This document shows, piece after piece, positions 35,031 through 42,529 of a stretch of 64,000 nt of DNA. Numbering within the stretch: the stretch's first letter is position 1; each line of letters opens with the position of its first letter. The notes below the pieces were generated by a model. It did no database searches. It had not been told where the DNA came from and saw only the letters and a list, made by a program, of their open reading frames with translations. The DNA is from CAKZQX01 sp034435975. GTDB taxonomy: Bacteria; Chloroflexota; Chloroflexia; Chloroflexales; Chloroflexaceae. The translations under genes were made by a program, and so were the position numbers. The stretch lies in NCBI GenBank assembly GCA_034435975.1, contig DAOTWD010000014.1, positions 1-64,000 of the forward strand, given 5' to 3'.

Positions 35031-35692
35031 TGTTTGATGATGACTGGCCGTATCTGACCCGCGGACGCGCGATTGTGCTGATCCTGGCGCTGGTGGGCAT
35101 GGGCTGGTTGATCTTCCAGACTATGCACGCAACTCCAATCGAGTTGAGTGCGTGGCGGGGGCCAATGGCGGGGGCCGCGGCGCAGCAATCCAGCAGCCTC
35201 AGCAGTGTGTTTCAGCCAGCCGGCCAGGGCTTGAGCGCTGGTATGCTCCGGCCGCAGGGCAATCCGCTGGGGGGCGCGAATACGGTGATGACCCAGGGCT
35301 ATGGCGTTGGCACGCATGCACCTGCCCACATCTGGGGCGCGGTCGATCTAGCGATTGACGGCACTGGCAATGGACAGGCTGACCCCGATGCGACCTGGGG
35401 GCATCCGATCTATGCTACCCATGCAGGAACGGCCAAAGTTTCCCGTGACACCTGGCCGGCGGGCAACCATGTCTGGATCACCAATGAGCAGTATCGTACC
35501 GGGTATGCACATCTGCAAGATTTTGCGGTTCAGAGTGGTCAGGTGGTTGAGCGTGGACAGAAGATCGGAACGGTTGGCTCTACGGGACAATCCTCTGGCC
35601 CACACTTGGACTACCAGGTATGGCAAATGCAAAACGGGCAGTGGGTCAACCTGAACCCGCTCGACTTCGGTGTGCTTGATGGGGTGCGGTAG
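35030..35692 (+). CDS. M23-family (LytM-like) endopeptidase, membrane-anchored
   Basis: 220 residues. One membrane segment at the start (AIVLILALVGMGWLIFQTM) is followed by a linker and an M23 core: HIWGAVDLAID (first zinc His and Asp, spaced wider than usual), HPIYATHAGTAKV, HVWITN, TGYAHLQDF, GQKIGTVGSTGQSSGPHLDY. In most M23 enzymes the last motif is HLH, and the second His binds zinc. Here it is HLD, so activity may be altered. It should trim peptide cross-links in the wall, coupled with the glucosaminidase-like gene it overlaps by one base. Confidence 0.8.
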   Translation: MFDDDWPYLTRGRAIVLILALVGMGWLIFQTMHATPIELSAWRGPMAGAAAQQSSSLSSVFQPAGQGLSAGMLRPQGNPLGGANTVMTQGYGVGTHAPAHIWGAVDLAIDGTGNGQADPDATWGHPIYATHAGTAKVSRDTWPAGNHVWITNEQYRTGYAHLQDFAVQSGQVVERGQKIGTVGSTGQSSGPHLDYQVWQMQNGQWVNLNPLDFGVLDGVR

Positions 35693-35695
35693 GGT

Positions 35696-35880
35696 GCGCG
35701 AGACACCGGAAGGATGCGCGAGGCACGGATGCGCGGATGCGCGATCCAGTGCAAGCGCAAAGAGGCCAGGGCACAGCACCGCTTTACTGCCCTGACGACT
35801 AAAGTCGTTACTACACGCCTCGTCGCCTCGCGCCTCGCGCCTCGCCTCACGCTTCGCATCCTCGCATCCTCGCCTCACGC
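35696..35880. repeat. Self-complementary phrase island
   Basis: The left side repeats GGATGCGCGAGGC-like words. The right side repeats CGCCTCGCGCCTCGC and CATCCTCGCATCCTCGC, which are complementary to the left. The middle holds the palindrome ACGACTAAAGTCGT. It lies between two convergent genes (M23 peptidase and Nudix) and could end transcription in both directions. Confidence 0.6.
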
Positions 35881-35881
35881 C

Positions 35882-36400
35882 CTACCACTCCCGCGACAAA
35901 CTGGTTTCGCCGCGCAGATACTCGGCAACGCGGCCACGCGTGCCTGGATCGGTGCCGTCCAGCAAGGCATGCAACGGCACAAAGCGTGCATCAGCGATCT
36001 CCAGGTCGCCCACGGGTGGCTGTGGCGCTGCCAGGGGTGCGGCAATAAACACCGCCGTGTAGTTGCTAAAACGAGTACCAAAGGTATAGAAAATGCCATG
36101 CAAGCGCTCAATACGCACTGTGCAGCCGGCCTCTTCCCATACTTCGCGGCAAGCGGCCGCCTCGAGTGTTTCCTGCGCCTTGACACCGCCACCGGGCAGG
36201 CTCCAGGGCAGTTTGCCTCGGCGATGCCGCACGAGCAGCACCTCGTCACCATCAACCACCAGTACCCGCACGCCTATCTCGATCGGACAGGTGATAAAGC
36301 GTAGAATGGAACGTACCCATAGTGCTGCTCCATAGGTGATATCCAGGGCACTGTCACGAGCGCGGGTTATGCGTTTACTACTCTGTGTCTGTGTTTGCAT
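35882..36400 (-). CDS. Nudix hydrolase
   Basis: 172 residues from the ATG at 36400, with GGAG 11 bp upstream; a longer frame starts at 36526. The Nudix box is complete: GGGVKAQETLEAAACREV then WEEAGC (G-x5-E-x7-REVxEExG), at about residues 79-101. Upstream is VRVLVVDGDEVLLVRHRRG. It would hydrolyse a nucleoside diphosphate linked to another group, using magnesium, in the cytoplasm. The exact substrate cannot be told. No operon partner is evident. Confidence 0.88.
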   Translation of the reverse strand: MQTQTQSSKRITRARDSALDITYGAALWVRSILRFITCPIEIGVRVLVVDGDEVLLVRHRRGKLPWSLPGGGVKAQETLEAAACREVWEEAGCTVRIERLHGIFYTFGTRFSNYTAVFIAAPLAAPQPPVGDLEIADARFVPLHALLDGTDPGTRGRVAEYLRGETSLSREW

Positions 36401-36775
36401 TCCATGATCTCCAGGTGTCTGTATATGATCACGCCCAACCCGGCAAGGATCGGGCCTGTCGGTCAACCGGCCACAATATGGTTGATGTCTGAAGGCAGTA
36501 TGTCTACCACGCTGACGCAGGTGCAAAAGGTATGGGCCTCAAGCGAGCGCGTACATTCCTGGTATGTATCATACCAGACACGCACCGGGATGCAGGTGTC
36601 AATTTTGCCATATCCCAGAGAGATGATCCAGTCTAATTCAGGGTGCATGCCAGGGTTCAGGATACCTTGTTGGACATCACCGATGAACATGTATGGTTGA
36701 ATCTGCCTTTGTTCTCGATTATAATGATTACCATACAGGGGGAAAAGAAGCATTTGTCATGTTGAAAGCCGAGAA
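36401..36775. other. Intergenic stretch with a doubtful minus-strand ORF
   Basis: On the minus strand 36463-36753 is open for 96 codons and contains VQQGILNPGMHPELDW and RVWYDTYQECTRSLEAH, which has a plausible composition. No ribosome-binding site precedes it, and no family was recognised. Otherwise this is the spacer that should carry the divergent promoters of the Nudix gene and the LuxR regulator. Confidence 0.3.
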
Positions 36776-39553
36776 ATGATCGATCCCGCGCCAATGATTG
36801 CCTCATCTCAGCCGGCTGAGCGCAGCTTATTTCCGATACTCACTGCCAAAATCCGTGTTCCACAGGCACGCGCCACGCTTATTTCCCGTCCACGCCTGTT
36901 AACACGCCTCGACGCTGGTCTGCGGGGTACGCTTACCATGCTCTCGGCACCGGCCGGGTACGGTAAGACTACGCTGCTGGTCGACTGGTTGCGCTATACG
37001 GCACATCCGGTAGCATGGCTAACACTGGATGCCAACGATAACGATCCGTATAGCTGGCTGCGCTACCTCATTGCAGCCTTGCAGTCGATGATACCGGGCG
37101 TGGGAGATACAGTGTTGACACTATTGCACCTGCCTCAACCACCATCCTATGAAACGCTGATGGCAACGCTCCTGAATGACCTGGCAGTGTTAGAGACGGA
37201 GAGTCTTCTGGTGCTGGATGATTACCACCTGATACAATCGCCAGTGGTACACCAGGCCGTTGCGTTCATACTCAAGCACCTGCCCGCACCGTTGCACCTG
37301 GTCATCGCCACCCGTGAAGATCCGCCGTTACCACTGGCCCAGATGCGGGCACAGGGTACATTGTGTGAACTGCGGGCTGCTGATCTCCGCTTTACCCCGG
37401 AGGAGTCCGCACTCTTCCTGCGTGATGTGATGGGCGTAACGCTCGATCCCCAGGATGTGGCCCAGTTGGAGGCACGAACGGAGGGCTGGATCGCTGGCTT
37501 GCAACTGGCGGCGCTATCACTTCAGGGACAACCCGACGTTGCTGAGCGGTTACTGGCGCTCACAGGAACCCAGCGTTCTATTGCCGACTATCTGGTACAG
37601 GAAGTACTCCAGCAGCAAAGCACGGCTATTCAACAGTTTCTGTTACATACGGCTATTCTGGATCGTATGTGTGGATCATTGTGCGCAGCAGTACTTGACC
37701 AGGAACCCGGCGTTAGTCAACAGATGCTGGAAGAGCTAGAGCGGACGAACCTGTTTGTGATTGCCCTTGATGACCAGCGTCAATGGTATCGCTACCACCA
37801 TCTGTTTCTGGATGTATTGCATCGTCTCCTGCAACAGACATCTGCTGAAGACCTGCCCAGACTGCATCGTCGTGCAGCCGTGTGGTATCACCAGCACAAT
37901 CTGATGATTGAGGCGGTCAACCATGCACTGGCGGCCAGTGATTTTACGTTCGCTGCCGGTCTGATCGAGGCCAGCGCAGAGACGCTGTTGATGCACAGCG
38001 AAATAGTGACACTGCTGATCTGGCTAACTGCTCTGCCCCCCGACATGGTGCAGGCGCATCCACGCTTGAGTCTCTTACTGGCCTGCGCATTCCTCCTCAC
38101 CGGGCGGATCGAGGCCGTTGAACCATTTCTGAACCACGTAGAACAGACACTACACCATCACCCACGCACCATGGATGCCACACAACAAAACCAGCTTCAG
38201 GGCGAAGTAGCCGCGCTTCGGGCGTTTATGATGCTGCTGCAATTCGATGCAACGCAGGCTATCAAACTGGCACGGCAAGCGATCCCCAACCTGTCCCCCG
38301 GTAGCTTCTTGCATGGGATTACAATCTGGACACTCGGCGCAGCCTATATGTCTGAGGGCGATCTGCGGGCCGCCGGTCAAACCTTTGCGCAGGTCGTCGC
38401 CAGCAGTCAGGCCAGTCACAATTCGATGATGACCCTGATCGCCTTGAGCCATCTGGCTGAAGTACGTATCTGGCAAGGCCAGCTACGTCAGGCCGAGATG
38501 TTATACCGCCAGGCATTGCAGATTGCCGGTAACCACAGTGCCGTACCGTTGCCAGCATCGAGCATGGCCTATGTCGGCTTGAGTGTCATTCTCCGTGAAT
38601 GGAATGATTTGCCAGGAGCGCTGGAGATGCTGCAAAAAGGTCTGGCACTCTGCCGTCAGTGGGGTGAACTGGGGCTGTTCGACGCATATGCGTCGCTGGC
38701 GCGGGTGCAGCAAGCCCGGCACGACTGGGATGCAGCGCTCGATGCCTTGCAGCACATGAAGGAACTGGTCTATCGACTCACATTGCCCGTGCAAAGCCTG
38801 GCGCTGATAAACGCCTATGAAATACGCTTCTGGCTGGCACAGGGGGAACTCTCTGCCGCGCGCCGGGTAGCGGAGGAGATGATCAACGAGGATGAAATTG
38901 GCATCAAACACCTGCGCGAGATTGTGCAACTGGCCCGCATCCGCCTGCGACTGGCGCTGATGCAAAACGAGCTGCCGGGTGCCACGATCGACTCTATCCT
39001 GGCCGAACTGCATGCCCTACGTGACGCGGCCAGCACCGCCGAGCGAATCGGCAGCGTGATCGAGTGTTATATACTGGAGGCACTGGCGTTCTCCTGTCTA
39101 CAGAACCGCGACTCAGCACTGGCAGCATTGGAGCAGGCGTTGACACTGGCTCAACCGGAAGGATACATCCGCCTGTTCGTTGATGAAGACGTACCGATGG
39201 CACACCTGCTAGCCGAGTATCACCCTACTGAAGATAAACTGGTGGAATACAGAAACACCCTCCTGGCCGCCTTTTCCGCCTCTCATCTGCTGCCAGCCAT
39301 GTCCTCATCAGGAGACACACCACCTGTTGATCCCGAGTCACCTGATACAGACACGCTCATTGAGGCATTGAGCCAGCGTGAGTTTGAGGTCTTACGTCTC
39401 GTTGCCGATGGCCTGTCCAACCGCGAGATTGCCGAGCGCCTGGTGGTGTCGATGGGCACGATCAAAACCCACGTGCGCAATATCTATGGCAAGCTGGGCG
39501 TGAATAGTCGCACCCGTGCCGTGGCACGTGCCCGCACATTGGGCTTGCTGTAA
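36776..39553 (+). CDS. MalT-type LuxR-family transcriptional regulator (STAND ATPase)
   Basis: 925 residues, the usual size of large MalT-like regulators. An N-terminal ATPase starts with Walker A SAPAGYGKTTLLVDWL (near residue 62) and Walker B LLVLDDYHLI (near 144). A middle region of about 500 residues of helical TPR-like repeats serves as sensor. The C-terminal LuxR helix-turn-helix is LSQREFEVLRLVADGLSNRE and SMGTIKTHVRNIYGKLGV (about 865-920). Such proteins bind ATP plus an inducer, oligomerise and activate promoters. The inducer and targets are unknown. Confidence 0.9.
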   Translation: MIDPAPMIASSQPAERSLFPILTAKIRVPQARATLISRPRLLTRLDAGLRGTLTMLSAPAGYGKTTLLVDWLRYTAHPVAWLTLDANDNDPYSWLRYLIAALQSMIPGVGDTVLTLLHLPQPPSYETLMATLLNDLAVLETESLLVLDDYHLIQSPVVHQAVAFILKHLPAPLHLVIATREDPPLPLAQMRAQGTLCELRAADLRFTPEESALFLRDVMGVTLDPQDVAQLEARTEGWIAGLQLAALSLQGQPDVAERLLALTGTQRSIADYLVQEVLQQQSTAIQQFLLHTAILDRMCGSLCAAVLDQEPGVSQQMLEELERTNLFVIALDDQRQWYRYHHLFLDVLHRLLQQTSAEDLPRLHRRAAVWYHQHNLMIEAVNHALAASDFTFAAGLIEASAETLLMHSEIVTLLIWLTALPPDMVQAHPRLSLLLACAFLLTGRIEAVEPFLNHVEQTLHHHPRTMDATQQNQLQGEVAALRAFMMLLQFDATQAIKLARQAIPNLSPGSFLHGITIWTLGAAYMSEGDLRAAGQTFAQVVASSQASHNSMMTLIALSHLAEVRIWQGQLRQAEMLYRQALQIAGNHSAVPLPASSMAYVGLSVILREWNDLPGALEMLQKGLALCRQWGELGLFDAYASLARVQQARHDWDAALDALQHMKELVYRLTLPVQSLALINAYEIRFWLAQGELSAARRVAEEMINEDEIGIKHLREIVQLARIRLRLALMQNELPGATIDSILAELHALRDAASTAERIGSVIECYILEALAFSCLQNRDSALAALEQALTLAQPEGYIRLFVDEDVPMAHLLAEYHPTEDKLVEYRNTLLAAFSASHLLPAMSSSGDTPPVDPESPDTDTLIEALSQREFEVLRLVADGLSNREIAERLVVSMGTIKTHVRNIYGKLGVNSRTRAVARARTLGLL

Positions 39554-39596
39554 CCCCTGCTGCCGCACCTGCCGCACCAATACGCCAATCATCCTG

Positions 39597-39830
39597 CCCG
39601 GATGGTTCTCGTGGCTGCTGGGCACGCTGCTCTCGTTCCCGATCAGTCAGTTTATGAGCGAGCGCATCGGGTTCAGCCTGTTGAATATGCCGCTGGTCTA
39701 CACCTACGAGTGGAGTGCGGCGTGGATCTGGCTGGTGCTGGTGCTGGTACTCTCACTCCTGGCAAGCTACGTCCCTGCCCGCAACGCCGCCCGGCTCACC
39801 GTGCGCGAAGTGCTGGCGTATGAGGGGTAA
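39597..39830 (+). pseudogene. C-terminal remnant of an FtsX/MacB-like ABC transporter permease
   Basis: Directly after the regulator, about 75 codons read GWFSWLLGTLLSFPISQF, then YEWSAAWIWLVLVLVLSLLA and SYVPARNAARLTVREVLAYE. This is the last part of an FtsX-type permease: two membrane helices and the conserved PARxAARLxVxExLxYE tail. No N-terminal part is present, and no start fits, so it is a leftover from a deletion. The LuxR gene may have been brought in next to it. Confidence 0.7.
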
Positions 39831-39839
39831 TCAAGCACC

Positions 39840-40180
39840 ATAACTGGGCGCAGCCGTGGGCACACACGGCACGGCCGCAGGTATCCACCTGCCACGGCTG
39901 TGCCCCTACAGGGTCTGACACGCACCACGTGCCTCTGCGCCTCCCGCATCCCGCCTCCGCGCCTGTACCCTTTCATCCTCTGCGCCTTTGCCCCTTTGCG
40001 CCTTTGGGTTAAAAAAGCGGGCGCAGCCGTGGGTAAACACAGACTGTGCCCCTACGACGTGCCGGCGTCTCTGCGCCTCCCGCCTGATAGGGAACAGAGT
40101 ACAGGTGACAGGGGTCAGGGGTCAGAGCCAATCAGACGGATCACCTGTCACCTGTCACCTGTGACCTGTCACCTAAAGCC
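39840..40180. repeat. Phrase-repeat island with inverted arms
   Basis: Two copies of a block with GGGCGCAGCCGTGGG and GCTGTGCCCCTAC or ACTGTGCCCCTAC occur (39847-39912 and 40019-40055). TGCGCCTTTGCCCC-like words fill the middle. AGGTGACAGGGGTCAGGGG (about 40102-40121) faces CACCTGTCACCTGTCACCT (about 40143-40174) and can fold back on it. No gene is present. Confidence 0.65.
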
Positions 40181-40190
40181 GCCTCACGCC

Positions 40191-41291
40191 TCACCCCACC
40201 GGCCGTACTTCCGCCAGCAGCGCGTCGTAGCGCGGGGCCAACCGCGACCAGTCGTAGGGCGCGGCGATGGCGCGCCAGTCTTGACGGCGGAGGTGGCTGT
40301 GCTGCAAAGCGGCCTGCAGCCGTTCCACCAGCGCTTGCGGCGAGTCGTACAGGCAGTCGGCGTGATAGGCCGGGGGCAGCAGGTCAGGATAGGTTAGACG
40401 GTGCGGCAGGATGGGCATGCAGCCGCAGTAGAGCGCCTCGATCACGCCGATACCGAAGAACTCCTGGATGGCTGTGCTGACCACGATGTCGGCCTGGTGG
40501 AGCAGGCGACTGTAGTGCGCCGGGTCAGCGGCGTAGCCCCAGTGAACAATACGCGCCGCCCAGTGCTGGCGGGCCGCCACAAACTCCGGCGCGTTGGGGT
40601 CAACGTGTTCGCCAGCGACAATCAACCGGAATTCCAGGCCGCATGCCGCCAGTTCCTCCAGCGCCGCGAAGAAGGCCTGCGGCTGCTTATCGTAGTCCCA
40701 ACGGCTGTTCCACAGGATGATCGGCGGGCCAGTACCGATCGGCGGCGGGGCCACCTGGTCGTGATGCTGGAGGTCTATCCCTGGTGCCAGCACCTGCGAT
40801 TTTGTAGCGATAGCATCGATCGTCTCCAGTCCGTGGTAGTCGTGATAGCGCCGCAACAGTGTGGGCAGCGCCGCCAGAAACTCGCGGCGATGAAACTCCG
40901 AATTAAAGTAGATCGCGTCGGCGGCCAGCGCACTGGTATAGTTGATCCAGGCATAGCTCAGGTCGCGGGCGCGGCCCGGCGGCAGCGGGTAGGTCATCTG
41001 ATTCTCGTGAAAATAGACGACGACTGGAATATGCGACGGATAGGAATTGCGGGTAAGAGCGCGAAAGGTTGCCAGATCAAGCATCGACGTGGTCAGGATC
41101 AGATCGGGAAGCGTGGCTTGCGCCCGCGCCAGCCGCGCCAGCGCCACTGCGCCACCGCGCATACGCCAGCGCCAGCCGCCAGCGGTGGGCAGCGTCAGCA
41201 GCGTGACCCGATGCTGGCTATGGGCAGCATAGCCCTCGGCCACCGCCGCATGCGAGCCGCCATGGTAGGGATTGAGGAAGAGGATGTTCAC
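40191..41291 (-). CDS. Bacterial homologue of tRNA-queuosine alpha-mannosyltransferase (DUF3524 + GT4)
   Basis: 366 residues. The N-terminal half is the DUF3524 domain: NILFLNPYHGGSHAAVAEGY at the start, LTLPTAGGWRWRMRGGA near 36, YFHENQMTYPLP near 93, NYTSALAADAIYFNSEFHR near 117 and KSQVLAPGIDL near 164. The second half is a GT-B donor domain with ILWNSRWDYDKQ and EFFGIGVIEALYCGCMPILP. This is the layout of QTMAN/GTDC1, which in animals mannosylates queuosine in tRNA-Asp. By homology it would transfer a hexose to a tRNA nucleoside, but its true acceptor here is unproven. The GTG start overlaps the TGA of the upstream gene by four bases. Confidence 0.8.
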   Translation of the reverse strand: MNILFLNPYHGGSHAAVAEGYAAHSQHRVTLLTLPTAGGWRWRMRGGAVALARLARAQATLPDLILTTSMLDLATFRALTRNSYPSHIPVVVYFHENQMTYPLPPGRARDLSYAWINYTSALAADAIYFNSEFHRREFLAALPTLLRRYHDYHGLETIDAIATKSQVLAPGIDLQHHDQVAPPPIGTGPPIILWNSRWDYDKQPQAFFAALEELAACGLEFRLIVAGEHVDPNAPEFVAARQHWAARIVHWGYAADPAHYSRLLHQADIVVSTAIQEFFGIGVIEALYCGCMPILPHRLTYPDLLPPAYHADCLYDSPQALVERLQAALQHSHLRRQDWRAIAAPYDWSRLAPRYDALLAEVRPVG

Positions 41292-41779
41292 CGCTTTGCC
41301 ATCTCGTCGGCCAGCACCGCCAGGATGTAGCGGCTAAAGTCGGCATCCTCGCCTTCGATCAGCATCGGCAGCGCCTCGCGGAAATCCTGGCGGCGGCACC
41401 AGTAACGCATATAATCGTCCCACGTGCGCCACAGACGCTGCGTGTGCGCCGACATATGCTCCTCGTAGACCAGAATATAAGCGCGTTCAAAGAGCGCAAT
41501 CAGCATCTCAAAAATAATCAGGCGGCGCTCCTGCTGCTCCTCGGTCAACTCCTGCGGTGTCCCACCTTTGCTTAACAGCTGCAGATCGGCATTTTCCAGC
41601 ACCAGCGCCAGGAAGCTGGCATAGCTGTCGGACAGATTCTGGTAGAGGGCTTCTTCTTCATTTTCGCGCTCCTTCTGTTGTTCACGCACGAAGACGATGA
41701 TAGCGAAGGGCAGGCCTATCACCGTCACGATATAACTCAGCACCTCAGTCCAGGTTATCCAATCCATAGCCCCACTCAT
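41288..41779 (-). CDS. Hypothetical protein with one membrane segment
   Basis: 163 residues. A near N-terminal membrane segment (LSYIVTVIGLPFAIIVFV) is followed by a charged helix (REQQKERENEEEALYQNL) that may be a coiled coil. The rest is helical with several Trp and Arg (RLWRTWDDYMRYWCRR). Such single-pass proteins are common in bacteria, and no function is established. Its stop overlaps the start of the QTMAN-like gene, so the two are translationally coupled. Confidence 0.7.
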   Translation of the reverse strand: MSGAMDWITWTEVLSYIVTVIGLPFAIIVFVREQQKERENEEEALYQNLSDSYASFLALVLENADLQLLSKGGTPQELTEEQQERRLIIFEMLIALFERAYILVYEEHMSAHTQRLWRTWDDYMRYWCRRQDFREALPMLIEGEDADFSRYILAVLADEMAKR

Positions 41780-41789
41780 CGGCGGTAGC

Positions 41790-42254
41790 TTATAGCGGGC
41801 GTGCCAGCTTCTGCAAATACACCAGCGTCAAGAGGGGATGCACATACGCGGAACGAACGACGCGATAGCCCAGCTTGTGATACAGCGCCAGACTATGCTC
41901 GCTCTGGTTGCCAGTGAATAGCTCAAAGCGCGTTGCTTGGGGGAGCGCCCGTTCAATGGCCTCCATCAGGCACGTGCCAACCCCCTGTCGTTGCTGCGCT
42001 GGCTCGACGATCAAGCGGCCAATGTAGCCGGTATCCCCGGCCAGATATGCCCGCACAGAGCCAGCCAGCCGGCCGGCCCGTGTGGCTTTCAGACAGATTT
42101 GTTGCTCAATGTCGGCCAGCAGTTGCGCATAGGTCTGGGTCAAAGGCGGCAATTGCCAATCGTGATAACGCTCGGCCTCGCTTTGATAGGCACGATATTG
42201 CAGATCCAGAATAGCGGCAGCATCAGCCGGTGTAGCATGTTCGATGCAGATCAT
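41790..42254 (-). CDS. GNAT-family N-acetyltransferase
   Basis: 154 residues from the ATG at 42254; a longer frame from 42464 has no family match in its extra part. Acetyl-CoA-binding motif A is GRLIVEPAQQRQGVGTCLM (near residue 83), and motif B is LYHKLGYRVV (near 130). It is a cytoplasmic transferase of unknown acceptor. It sits 10 bp upstream of the membrane protein and QTMAN-like pair in the same direction, so it probably belongs to that operon. Confidence 0.85.
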   Translation of the reverse strand: MICIEHATPADAAAILDLQYRAYQSEAERYHDWQLPPLTQTYAQLLADIEQQICLKATRAGRLAGSVRAYLAGDTGYIGRLIVEPAQQRQGVGTCLMEAIERALPQATRFELFTGNQSEHSLALYHKLGYRVVRSAYVHPLLTLVYLQKLARPL

Positions 42255-42529
42255 GGATTTTCCAGGAACTGTTTCCATAGAAACTATCGGATGCGCAGCG
42301 CATCTTACGCCACGCCATCCACGCAACGGCGTATGAACATGGGGATTGTACGAGATTCCCGCAATTTCCGCAACGCAGTGCCAGGAGCGCAGCGTGTGGC
42401 ACCGGGTTGTAACATCAGAGCACAAAGGGGCGAAGGGGAAGCGATTCTCCTGACAGAACTTCATGGTGTCTCACTGCCCGGCATACCACAGCAGAAATGG
42501 CCAGGGTTTCCAGGAACGGCCACACTATA

